Shown one piece after another: positions 45,243 to 53,710 of a stretch of DNA of 64,000 bases (position 1 is its first letter; each line of letters opens with the position of its first letter). Source of the DNA: CAZSMK01 sp964608095 (GTDB lineage: Bacteria > Sumerlaeota > Sumerlaeia > MWCT01 > JAGHBZ01); assembly GCA_964608095.1 (NCBI GenBank), contig CAZSMK010000081.1, forward strand, positions 15,804 to 79,803, in the 5' to 3' direction. The notes under the pieces are model-generated. The model searched no databases. It had not been told where the DNA came from and worked only from the letters and a program-made list of their open reading frames with translations. Both the position numbers and the translations under genes were made by a program.

Positions 45243-45941
45243 TCATGTTATCATGGTGTTAACGCAATTCAGAAACTTCGAATGTTTGGAGGGACGTAAG
45301 GGGAATTCGCTCAAGACTTCTCGTAAAAACTTATAATTGTCGCTTTCAGATTTTATCTCGATGACGAGAATATCCTGTAGATTTGATGGTGCATTGAGGC
45401 GCGGTCGTGATGACGACCATTGCTCAAATGCCACATGGTCGTAATCAAGTGTGATTCTCACGTTCTGTGTGGGTGAAACAAAATATTCGCGTTGATAATA
45501 GTTGATGAACAGAGGACAACATCGTATATCGAAATCAAACAACAATTCACCGGTGATAGACCTTCTGATTATGTCCCTGATTTCTTGCCATGTCATGGTA
45601 GTGAAATCAGTGGTTTCTGAAATATAAGAAATGACTTTCCAGTTTACTTTATCTCTTTTAATCTTCTTTTCAAGTGAACCTTGAACTTCTTCCCACGATG
45701 AGCCATACCATCTGAACCTCAGTTTAGAGCGTAGGTTGACGCCGGATAAATGCTGTTCGAGGCTTGCAAGTTCGTAGGTATCGAAATAGACATTATTAAC
45801 CCGACGTGGTGGATAAGCGGTAATGAATCCCGAAGGGTGGGCGGTAATAATTGAACGAATAGTAGCATAGGCTTCGGGACGTGCTACAAGTTTGATTTCA
45901 TACCTCGCGTTGAGGGGAAACGATATGTCGCGTGCGTTCAT
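45243..45941 (-). CDS. VTC (polyphosphate polymerase) domain protein
   Basis: 232 aa, a single VTC domain of the CYTH-like tunnel fold: RYEIKLVARPE, RRVNNVYFDTYEL, LRSKLRFRWYG, LEKKIKRDKVNWK, and ILVIEIKSESDNY near the end. Basic residues of the tunnel (K, R, R, K) are present, as expected for a triphosphate-binding enzyme. The start TGATG overlaps the DUF4956 stop. Proteins of this set (CotH, DUF4956, VTC) recur together in bacteria, so a joint envelope role is inferred. Confidence 0.85.
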   Translation of the reverse strand: MNARDISFPLNARYEIKLVARPEAYATIRSIITAHPSGFITAYPPRRVNNVYFDTYELASLEQHLSGVNLRSKLRFRWYGSSWEEVQGSLEKKIKRDKVNWKVISYISETTDFTTMTWQEIRDIIRRSITGELLFDFDIRCCPLFINYYQREYFVSPTQNVRITLDYDHVAFEQWSSSRPRLNAPSNLQDILVIEIKSESDNYKFLREVLSEFPLRPSKHSKFLNCVNTMIT

Positions 45942-46621
45942 CAAATACCGAGAAGATTATCCTGTCGCACAAAGCTGATACTGGCTTGCGGCAATCTGGC
46001 GCGTAATTCATTTACAAGTCCTACCAGATCTTCTTTATGTCTACAATCGACGTAATAAGTGGCGAGTAAAAGATCATCGCGTGAATCCATACGTCGCACG
46101 TCCGCTTTTATCTTCTTTTGCGCGATGATTTGCTCGATCGTGGAAAAAGATTTCGGATCGCTGCTTTTACCCGGTAACTCTATGTTGAGGAAAAATATAC
46201 TGCCCGTTGTTTTTTGTGTAGCGGTCGACCTTATTGCGAGAATGCCGAGAATAATAACTGTAGCAGAAGCCGTGATAAGCGTTTGACCCGCCCCGAGTCC
46301 GATACCTATCGCGATCGCCATGAACAGGTATGCCAGCTCCTCCGGTTCCTTGATGGGAGTTCTGAAACGGACGATTGAGAGTGCGCCGACCAAGCCAAGC
46401 GATAAGGTAAGCGACGATTTTACTATAGAAATCACCAGTACCGTAGTGAGGGCAATCAAGGGAAATGTCCAGGCGAATGCTCGTCGATTTGAAAGAGTCC
46501 TTCCATAGCGGATGAAATGCCAGGATAAAATAAACGAGAGAATCATACCGATCAGAAGATTGATAAGTATCTCCGTTAAAGAATCAGCGGTCGGTAACTG
46601 TGAATTTATTCCCTGAAACAT
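45941..46621 (-). CDS. DUF4956 membrane protein
   Basis: 226 aa. About four membrane segments in the first ~130 residues (LIGMILSFILSWHFI, FPLIALTTVLVISIV, LGLVGALSIVRFRTPI, LAYLFMAIAIGIGLGAG), then a soluble C-terminal domain with a beta-strand pattern. The VRFRTPIKEPEELAYLF motif is typical of DUF4956. Middle gene of the CotH-DUF4956-VTC operon; 110 bp downstream of the CotH gene. Confidence 0.85.
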   Translation of the reverse strand: MFQGINSQLPTADSLTEILINLLIGMILSFILSWHFIRYGRTLSNRRAFAWTFPLIALTTVLVISIVKSSLTLSLGLVGALSIVRFRTPIKEPEELAYLFMAIAIGIGLGAGQTLITASATVIILGILAIRSTATQKTTGSIFFLNIELPGKSSDPKSFSTIEQIIAQKKIKADVRRMDSRDDLLLATYYVDCRHKEDLVGLVNELRARLPQASISFVRQDNLLGI

Positions 46622-46731
46622 AGTTGCGTTCTTTCCTCTAAGCCCTGCTGATTTAAATGTTTAAGCAGCAAAGGCTTATCATCTATTCTTTTATACGTTG
46701 TAGTAAAGAAAAAACTTTCTCCTCTCAGGGG

Positions 46732-49700
46732 CTACCAAGTAACCTCGTTGAGCCATTCGGTATCGATAAGGGGTGTTTCATCCTTACCGGCTTTTATAAA
46801 GTCGGAATAAAGATAAAGGCGAAAATCACGTTCTTCAACATTTATAAATTGCTGTGTCAGATTATAATCACCGGGGATGGATAGTTGCGGATAGTCTTGA
46901 ATCCACGAATAGTCCGTATCGATGCTTTCCGCTGTTTTTATATCCTGTAAAGGAACATCCGCACGCCATACAATTGAGTTTTTCATCTCGATTCGGGGCG
47001 GTTCTCGTCCCTCGAAATAATAAAATTTTATTCCCGTCTTACACGAACAAATTATGGAATCGTTCATTTCAACAAAGAAATCTTTGAGCCCGATACCGGT
47101 GGCGCAATCGGTGATTATGACCCGGTCGATAACGGCGCTTCCGCCATCACCGAGCGAAAGCCCTTTATCCTCGCAATGACGAATAAGGCTTTTCCTAAGA
47201 ATCAGATGCGCCTGGCTGATATCAATGGCGTCGGCATTGTTTTTCTCCAGAAGACAAGATTCGATGGTAGCGGTAGTGTTGCCGATAAGTTGAAGCAAAT
47301 CGCCGTCGTATGCGGAATAACTATCGGTAAGGTGACAATGTTGAAGGGAAATTTCAGAATCCCGGACATCAATACCCACAAGTTGAGGCTCACGAATGAG
47401 AGAATCGTTCATGTCGAGTCGAGAATTCACACACTCGACCGCGCCGATATATAATCCATCCCACCATGAGGCGTTCTCAATTATAGAATGATTGAGTTCA
47501 TTATTTTCCATGGAATCCACTATTTTTATACCGCTCCAGCTCCCGATGCGGTCCAATGGTGTAAAATAAACAGGATCGTCTTGTGTTCCCTCTGCGACGA
47601 TACGTCCCTTGACTTCGATACCGGTCTCCGGTGAAAAAATAAGCACGCACCCCGGCGATATGCTAAGTGTCACTCCTTCATTCACAATAATATCATCCTG
47701 TATTATGAATGGAGAATCCTCTTTCCTGAGCACCGTATCCGCATCGAGCGCTCCTTCAAGCGGTGTCGCCTTTGGTGAATAGAAAACATCGAAGCTCTCG
47801 GTTGCCAGGTCTTCGCCACTTGCATTTATCGCCCGGATTCTGAAGGTATTCCATCCCTTGTTAAGTGATACGGATTTGCTCCATCTGCCGTAAATACCCT
47901 CATAGTCCGCAATCTCGTCATCCACACGGACTTCATGAGTTTCAAATATCGGAGCCGTTCCCCCGATGATGATCGTATTTTCAGAATTAAGGATCGAATG
48001 ATAAGGGACAGGACCGCCGGAAAGCACCCAGGGGTGAATGACAAAATAATTATCACCCGGTGAATGAAGATATGCCTGAACCGCAAGGATATTGTTCCCA
48101 TCAGGATTGATCAGGCTCTTGAAAGGCGTCAGATCGAACATTTCCGGTTCCGCGTTCTTTTTTGCGAACTGGGAAACGGCATTATGAGGAGGTGCGCCAG
48201 CCTCAGGATTACCCACAAAGCGTCGATAGACTTCTTCACCATTGAGATACGCGACAAAGCCTCCACTGTATTCGATAATCAAGCGCAAGTTATCGAGGGA
48301 CACACCATCGGGAATCTTAAAGTTTTTTCTTATATAAAGGGATGTATAATCTCCAAAATCATAGAAAGACCTTATGCTTTTATGGTTGAAACCATGACCT
48401 ACTGGAAAAGAATACCACGTAAAGGTCGTCTCAACATCTTTCCAGAATGAAGGCGGATCAAACCAGCCAACATGGGTTTCCCACACTTCATGTGGAGGAA
48501 TAATCTCATCGGCGTAGGATGTGAGAATCTCGGTGGATAACTCTTCCGGAAATGTATCTTGTAGCGTGTCTCCACGCGTTCGCAGAAATTTCTCGATACT
48601 GTCGTAGGCTGCCCGCGGATACTTTTTCTCGACGCGCGTAAGCTCTCGGAGAGGTTCAATCTGCTCCTTGATAATCTCCCATTTAAACTGTTTTGTTTGA
48701 ATGTCGTATATCTTGCGATAAAAGAGCGGTCGGATTTCAGGATGAAAGAGAAATCGTTTGACGTTTTCCGCGGCTCCCTCGGAGATAATACGATTCATCG
48801 GAAAACAGGTGGAATCAAAATCCCATGGGATAATAACAAACTTGCCGCTCGATGGTACCCGATAGAGAAAGTAATCATCAGCCTCTTTGAAGTAATATAT
48901 CCCCTCCTGGTTACCGAGAACCGCGGTACATGCAAAGTACGTTATCCATTCATCTACGTCTATCCGTTCTTTAATACGCTTGATATAGTTTTCGTCCGAA
49001 GGATATGAGAACACCCTGCACAGGTCGATTATATCGCTATAATCGTCGCCCTTTTTGTTATTGTATTTCTTGTATGTCGCCCTGTAATGATTTTTGTCCT
49101 CGCCACGATAGTCCAGGTTTGCACCCGCAATCCCCCTGTAAAGATTCCCGCCGGTATTGTTTGGGAACCATCGTGCGACAAAATCGTTGTTGACGGGTTC
49201 AACATCCGCATAGGTCTGCAGGTCATCCTCATTGAAGAGTAATCGTACCAGTTTAATTTCCGGTGTAGGGAGTCCGGTCAAAGAATAAAGATAAGAGCCC
49301 GTATACTGTCGTTCCCAAAAACTCCCATTGAGAAAAACTATCGATTTATCCTCGAAAGGCGCTCCGGTGGTAAATTCGAGCCGGTAGGATTTCTTCCAAT
49401 GAAGACGAGATGAATCGCCACGATAACGTACGTTTACTCCCAACCACGCCTTGTTGTGTGCAATAAAGGTAGCTTTGAGCGGTTCGTTGCTTGTGATATC
49501 TCTGGTCCGGAGGGTCTGATAATTACGCGGCGACATGACTATACGGTAGATGGGTGTAGGTGATTCATATTCCGTTGAATCGACCACAAAAACATACGGG
49601 TCTCTCTCCCCCTCTGAGGGAGAAAGTGCACGTGTATCATCCTGCAAACGCGCATCGATAAAAAACTCGATTATCGAACCGTCAGGCTGAGATGGAATAG

Positions 49701-50604
49701 ATGCCTCGAAATGATCCTGGACTTCCCTGGCTTTAACAAATTTGAACCGTTCTTTCGAGGATGCATTACGATATAGGACAAAAATACCCGCGAGTTCATC
49801 TTTGTTGAATACCGAACACTTCACGGTTACGCTGTCAGCGGGACCGGGCACCACGGGAAAAAACGATACGTCTTTGATCAAACTTGTGACGCTTTCTACA
49901 TATACACTATTGGCATTTCCGGGTGTACCGTGAGGGACGTTATCAGAAGTGTTACTGGGATGCCATGCCTGCGCAAGGCTATTGTCAAACCGTGGATTCA
50001 AGAGTTCGAGACTGGGTCCGTTTCCGTCCGGTTGAGCGCTCCAGGTAATACCATCATCATACGCTACTTCATCTTCGATAGAGCCGTCGGGTCGTACTAT
50101 CTGTAACGTTTCTCCTTTATTGGATAATTGCCCGCTATAAGGACCTACCACGATGTCACCGGGTAAATTATAGGTGGCGCGTATATACTCAGGGTCGGCA
50201 CTGATGACTAAATATTCATGGGGTTCGATAATTGTTCCTGCAGGAAAATTGAACTGTATACCCTGGATTTTCCATCCGTCCAACGCTATGCGGAAACTAC
50301 TGGTATTATAAATCTCAAGATATTCTTCACGTCGCTCGTTGCCTTGAGGATGGTACATGATTTCATTGATGACAAGGACGGAACGGACTGGTGGTTCATT
50401 ACCTAATGTGCGTGTAATCTTCGACTGTTTCTCCGGGAAATGTATGACGCCCAGATACCTCCTCGGGATAACAAACAGTATCACCGCACACACGATAAGA
50501 AATCCCGCCAACAGGAATCTCCAATCATCGAGCATACGCTCAAACAGCCTATATTTTGACTGAGTCTTCGGCATAAACGGCTTATAGATACGGTGGAAGT
50601 TCAT
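46732..50604 (-). CDS. Giant CotH-kinase protein with lamin-tail and beta-helix domains
   Basis: 1290 aa, N-terminal membrane anchor (~28-48). Lamin-tail-like domain at ~78-190 (VINEIMYHPQGNERREEYLEIYN, WSGIQ-type strands). CotH domain at ~355-640: VRYRGDSSRLHWKKSYRLEF, GDDYSDIIDL, ...CTAVLGNQEGIYYF, FVIIPWDFDSTCF, i.e. the protein-kinase-like active-site region with the catalytic acidic residues. Then beta-sandwich domains (~720-940) and a right-handed beta-helix at ~985-1240 (repeated NSII/SLIRH and ISNSR-type coils). Probably phosphorylates or modifies envelope proteins, extracytoplasmic. CotH-DUF4956-VTC is one operon. Confidence 0.85.
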   Translation of the reverse strand: MNFHRIYKPFMPKTQSKYRLFERMLDDWRFLLAGFLIVCAVILFVIPRRYLGVIHFPEKQSKITRTLGNEPPVRSVLVINEIMYHPQGNERREEYLEIYNTSSFRIALDGWKIQGIQFNFPAGTIIEPHEYLVISADPEYIRATYNLPGDIVVGPYSGQLSNKGETLQIVRPDGSIEDEVAYDDGITWSAQPDGNGPSLELLNPRFDNSLAQAWHPSNTSDNVPHGTPGNANSVYVESVTSLIKDVSFFPVVPGPADSVTVKCSVFNKDELAGIFVLYRNASSKERFKFVKAREVQDHFEASIPSQPDGSIIEFFIDARLQDDTRALSPSEGERDPYVFVVDSTEYESPTPIYRIVMSPRNYQTLRTRDITSNEPLKATFIAHNKAWLGVNVRYRGDSSRLHWKKSYRLEFTTGAPFEDKSIVFLNGSFWERQYTGSYLYSLTGLPTPEIKLVRLLFNEDDLQTYADVEPVNNDFVARWFPNNTGGNLYRGIAGANLDYRGEDKNHYRATYKKYNNKKGDDYSDIIDLCRVFSYPSDENYIKRIKERIDVDEWITYFACTAVLGNQEGIYYFKEADDYFLYRVPSSGKFVIIPWDFDSTCFPMNRIISEGAAENVKRFLFHPEIRPLFYRKIYDIQTKQFKWEIIKEQIEPLRELTRVEKKYPRAAYDSIEKFLRTRGDTLQDTFPEELSTEILTSYADEIIPPHEVWETHVGWFDPPSFWKDVETTFTWYSFPVGHGFNHKSIRSFYDFGDYTSLYIRKNFKIPDGVSLDNLRLIIEYSGGFVAYLNGEEVYRRFVGNPEAGAPPHNAVSQFAKKNAEPEMFDLTPFKSLINPDGNNILAVQAYLHSPGDNYFVIHPWVLSGGPVPYHSILNSENTIIIGGTAPIFETHEVRVDDEIADYEGIYGRWSKSVSLNKGWNTFRIRAINASGEDLATESFDVFYSPKATPLEGALDADTVLRKEDSPFIIQDDIIVNEGVTLSISPGCVLIFSPETGIEVKGRIVAEGTQDDPVYFTPLDRIGSWSGIKIVDSMENNELNHSIIENASWWDGLYIGAVECVNSRLDMNDSLIREPQLVGIDVRDSEISLQHCHLTDSYSAYDGDLLQLIGNTTATIESCLLEKNNADAIDISQAHLILRKSLIRHCEDKGLSLGDGGSAVIDRVIITDCATGIGLKDFFVEMNDSIICSCKTGIKFYYFEGREPPRIEMKNSIVWRADVPLQDIKTAESIDTDYSWIQDYPQLSIPGDYNLTQQFINVEERDFRLYLYSDFIKAGKDETPLIDTEWLNEVTW

Positions 50605-51281
50605 AATTCAACAATATATTCTAATAGTATTCGTGCATAAGCGTCAAATGGTAAAAGGACAGAAAAGAGTGAGCTCGAGCGATTCGCAAAATAGGGGCTT
50701 TTGAGGAGAATGAGCCAGGATATATGGCGTGAGGTCTCACGCCGATACAAAGCGCAGACGCGTATGCGCACTCAAAAATTGATTCTCGGATAGTCGATCT
50801 CTTAATCGCCACAGCGAATATACGACTCCGTCGGGCCGAACGAAATTCTTTAAAAACACGATTTCGATTTCGATAGCGCGTACAACGCCAAGGGCGTGTA
50901 CGAACGCGAGTGCGATTTTAATGACACGCGGGGAGGCTTATTCTATATTTTTTTCGCTGGGGTAACAAGTTTTGGAGGGGGCATGAAAGTGTCCCAACAT
51001 CCAGCGCAGGAGCTGATTTTGTGGGGTAAAGAAAATTCATGATGTCCTGCTGAGTTTTGTATGAAGCGCTTATCCCAATTTCGCTAAAGACTCAGTGAGC
51101 TCGAGATGAGCCATTCGGGAGAAAGAAAAATCTGTAAAAAGTACCCAAGCCCCGGAGTCTATGAGGTCATACGAATCCTTTACGCCCTTGAACATAATCA
51201 GGCACAACAAACCCAAATTCCTGCGCCTGTGCTAAAATCGGGAAATCATGGATTCACTTAACTTATTTCGTTATTGACATC
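50605..51281. other. Long non-coding gap between the CotH gene and the pseudopilin-like giant
   Basis: About 680 bp without a supportable gene. It contains an 8-bp inverted repeat (50726-50743), an imperfect hairpin near 50879-50906 (GTACaACGCC AAG GGCGTGTAC), and otherwise mixed sequence. No tRNA, RNA family or decayed gene is clear to me. Confidence 0.5.
50726..50743. repeat. 8-bp inverted repeat GGCGTGAG-gt-CTCACGCC
   Basis: Perfect palindrome arms with a 2-bp spacer, 122 bp upstream of the CotH gene start (minus strand). Could be an operator or a cruciform; the 2-bp spacer makes an RNA hairpin tight. Confidence 0.5.
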
Positions 51282-51309
51282 TTGCATCAACGTTATGTAG
51301 CAATATAGT
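51282..51309 (+). promoter_or_regulatory. Candidate promoter for the pseudopilin-like gene
   Basis: TTGCAT (51282-51287), 16-bp spacer, TATAGT (51304-51309), 27 bp before the ATG. A TTGACA lies further up (51275) but at a poor distance. Sequence match only. Confidence 0.4.
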
Positions 51310-51336
51310 TATAAGAGGAGGGAAATAAAATCAAGA

Positions 51337-53595
51337 ATGCTATCTTCCTTTCGCAAAATTCGTAAGCATTATTATTTGTTTCTGATAGCATTTCTGTTCC
51401 TCTTCGGGCTGTGGGAAGGGTGGAAGCTCTGGCAGAGGCGGGGATACAAATCTACCGCCGGAATTTACATAACTACAGGCGGACAGTCTTTCCTCGTAAT
51501 CGAAGCCCAATCGTTTGGGAAACTCAAAGTCACAGACGGATTGTTTACAACACCAGCATCTTATGAGATGTATCGGCCTCCAGGTTCACCTACGCATTTC
51601 AATCCGGTACAGGTCAGTTTCAAAAATGGCTTACTCAAGATAAAACAGAGCATAAAAGTAAGGACTATAAAAGAATATTACTACAAAGAATATTTGACCC
51701 TAACCCTTGAACCATCGGGAACTATTCCCGGCGATTGGGATCTTATAGATGCGGAACTGACAATAAAGGCAGGGGAATCGCAAAGCATGATCTCGCCCCA
51801 TTTCTGGATGGGAGTCCTGGAAAATGTAGGAGAACCTGAGGGAATCAAACAAAATTTCATTCAAGCACTCGAGCAGGAAGTGTCTGCTCAATACGTGCTG
51901 AAACCTTCAGATTCGCCACTTGTCTCCTTCCTGCACAAGATGGAAGATGAACGCATACCTGTTCTCTACAACAACCTTTTCGAGGACGACTATAGCAGCG
52001 CAACGTTAAAAAAAGTACACACCCTCTGCTCGGAGCACAGTAATGATCCTTACCTTGACATCGTCTCTATTGATATCGAAGCACTCGCTCCTGCAGGTAA
52101 TCCCGCCCTCGCACTTGAATTGCAATCAGAATGGGATGACAAATATAGCGATCACCCGGATAAGATTCTTCGATGTGCCCGCTTGCTGGTCTCGCGAAAT
52201 GTGTCTAATGCGCAATACCGAGATGTAGATCTCTTACCCTTTGAGATTGAAAACGATGTCCTTACAAACAAAAGAGGATTTGATGAAAAGATTGAAATAG
52301 TTAAGGGCCTTTTCTACCGTGGGAATGAACCATATTGTTATGAAGCACAACCACTTGTGCCGAGTATCAGACAGCGAACACCGTTGAAACGCACTAATTT
52401 TCTGGAAATGCAGATCTTTACTAAGGTGTGCAGGGTACTTGCAAGTCTCTATTTATTCGAAGGGCGCAAATATGAATCGCTGGTGTTACTCGGCTCGGGC
52501 TATCGTCTGGGACAATCGCTCAACGCTGCAGGTGGCTTGGTTGCACGTCTCGTCGGAATAAATCTACGTAATATCATACTAAGTGGCATTGAAACGTATG
52601 TTCTCAATGCATGCGAGACACCCGTTGATTTCAAAGAGACATGGGGGGTACTCCACCATTTACACAATACTCCTAACCAGGAAACCGGCGAGCATATCAT
52701 GGTGGGTGAACTTCCCCTTTTCTTGGGGACGCTATCACCTGTAAAAAGTTCCGAGTTTCTTGATGTAAGTGAGATTATAATCCGACACAAGGTTGCTGAC
52801 ATGAAGTTCCACCTTATACGTACGTCAACCGCCGCAAAGTACCGATATATCACTACCGGAACATTTCCGTCGTCGTATGACGAATTCGCTCCACTTCTTC
52901 CTGTAGGAGCACCGAAGGATGTTTTCAATGACAACAAGCCCATGAGTTTTACCATAAGACCGGATAACAAATATGTGGTATACAGCTATGGACCCAATAT
53001 GAAAGATGAGGGAGGGGCATTCAGGTATGATCCCACCAACGGAGTGGTAAGCCCCGGCGATCTAATCGTTGAGATTCCGCGTGAACGAGAATTTCCTTTT
53101 CCCCGACAGGGTGTGCGAGCTGCCAACGCAGCCGAACTCCTTACACAGTTTCCCAACGGGTTTCCCTCGGATCCCTTTGCCGATACAAGAGGACGGCCAC
53201 TCAGTATATTGGAATCGACAAAAGATAGACCGCTTGTGATCTTCAGTTTTGGTCCTGACACGGATGAGGATAAATTCACGCCACTTGAAGCGAAGGAATA
53301 CAAGGTCGGTGATGTCATCATAACACCAATACCTACCCCGCCCCCGCCACCCGACGCTTCTCCCGGGCGAATGCTCCAGCTGGTGATGGGCCGGGCAGAG
53401 TCGCCATTGGATACATCCAGATTGGACAAGGTAAAAAACTCATCGGATTCGATCGGGGAGAAGAAGCAGGCACTACAGATTCTTTCGCGACCGCAGAGGG
53501 ACGCGCCACCCGGACACTGGATTCTTGAACCCATGTATGATCCCACTAACGGTATATGCAGCGAAGGCGATCTCTATATCGAAATTTCACGATAG
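51337..53595 (+). CDS. Large membrane-anchored protein with pseudopilin-like C-terminus
   Basis: 752 aa. One N-terminal membrane helix (~12-30), followed by a long region I do not recognise. Around residues 490-620 and again at the end are GspG-like motifs: TGTFPSSYDEFAPLLPV, YSYGPNMKDEGG, FRYDPTNGVVSPGDLIVEIP; the C-terminus repeats MYDPTNGICSEGDLYIEIS. These are hallmarks of the soluble pseudopilin fold. Rich in Pro near 650-690 (TPPPPPDASP). A GGAGGG site lies 15 nt before the ATG, longer than usual. Function unknown. Confidence 0.65.
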   Translation: MLSSFRKIRKHYYLFLIAFLFLFGLWEGWKLWQRRGYKSTAGIYITTGGQSFLVIEAQSFGKLKVTDGLFTTPASYEMYRPPGSPTHFNPVQVSFKNGLLKIKQSIKVRTIKEYYYKEYLTLTLEPSGTIPGDWDLIDAELTIKAGESQSMISPHFWMGVLENVGEPEGIKQNFIQALEQEVSAQYVLKPSDSPLVSFLHKMEDERIPVLYNNLFEDDYSSATLKKVHTLCSEHSNDPYLDIVSIDIEALAPAGNPALALELQSEWDDKYSDHPDKILRCARLLVSRNVSNAQYRDVDLLPFEIENDVLTNKRGFDEKIEIVKGLFYRGNEPYCYEAQPLVPSIRQRTPLKRTNFLEMQIFTKVCRVLASLYLFEGRKYESLVLLGSGYRLGQSLNAAGGLVARLVGINLRNIILSGIETYVLNACETPVDFKETWGVLHHLHNTPNQETGEHIMVGELPLFLGTLSPVKSSEFLDVSEIIIRHKVADMKFHLIRTSTAAKYRYITTGTFPSSYDEFAPLLPVGAPKDVFNDNKPMSFTIRPDNKYVVYSYGPNMKDEGGAFRYDPTNGVVSPGDLIVEIPREREFPFPRQGVRAANAAELLTQFPNGFPSDPFADTRGRPLSILESTKDRPLVIFSFGPDTDEDKFTPLEAKEYKVGDVIITPIPTPPPPPDASPGRMLQLVMGRAESPLDTSRLDKVKNSSDSIGEKKQALQILSRPQRDAPPGHWILEPMYDPTNGICSEGDLYIEISR

Positions 53596-53710
53596 TTATC
53601 GTTTGATGTTCATCCCAGCGATTGAATAATGGATTCAAAAAGCCATTAAGGCGGTAATTTGCCACCCAAATAATCCCTTTTTAATATATTCGTAAGACAT
53701 TAGAAAGCAA

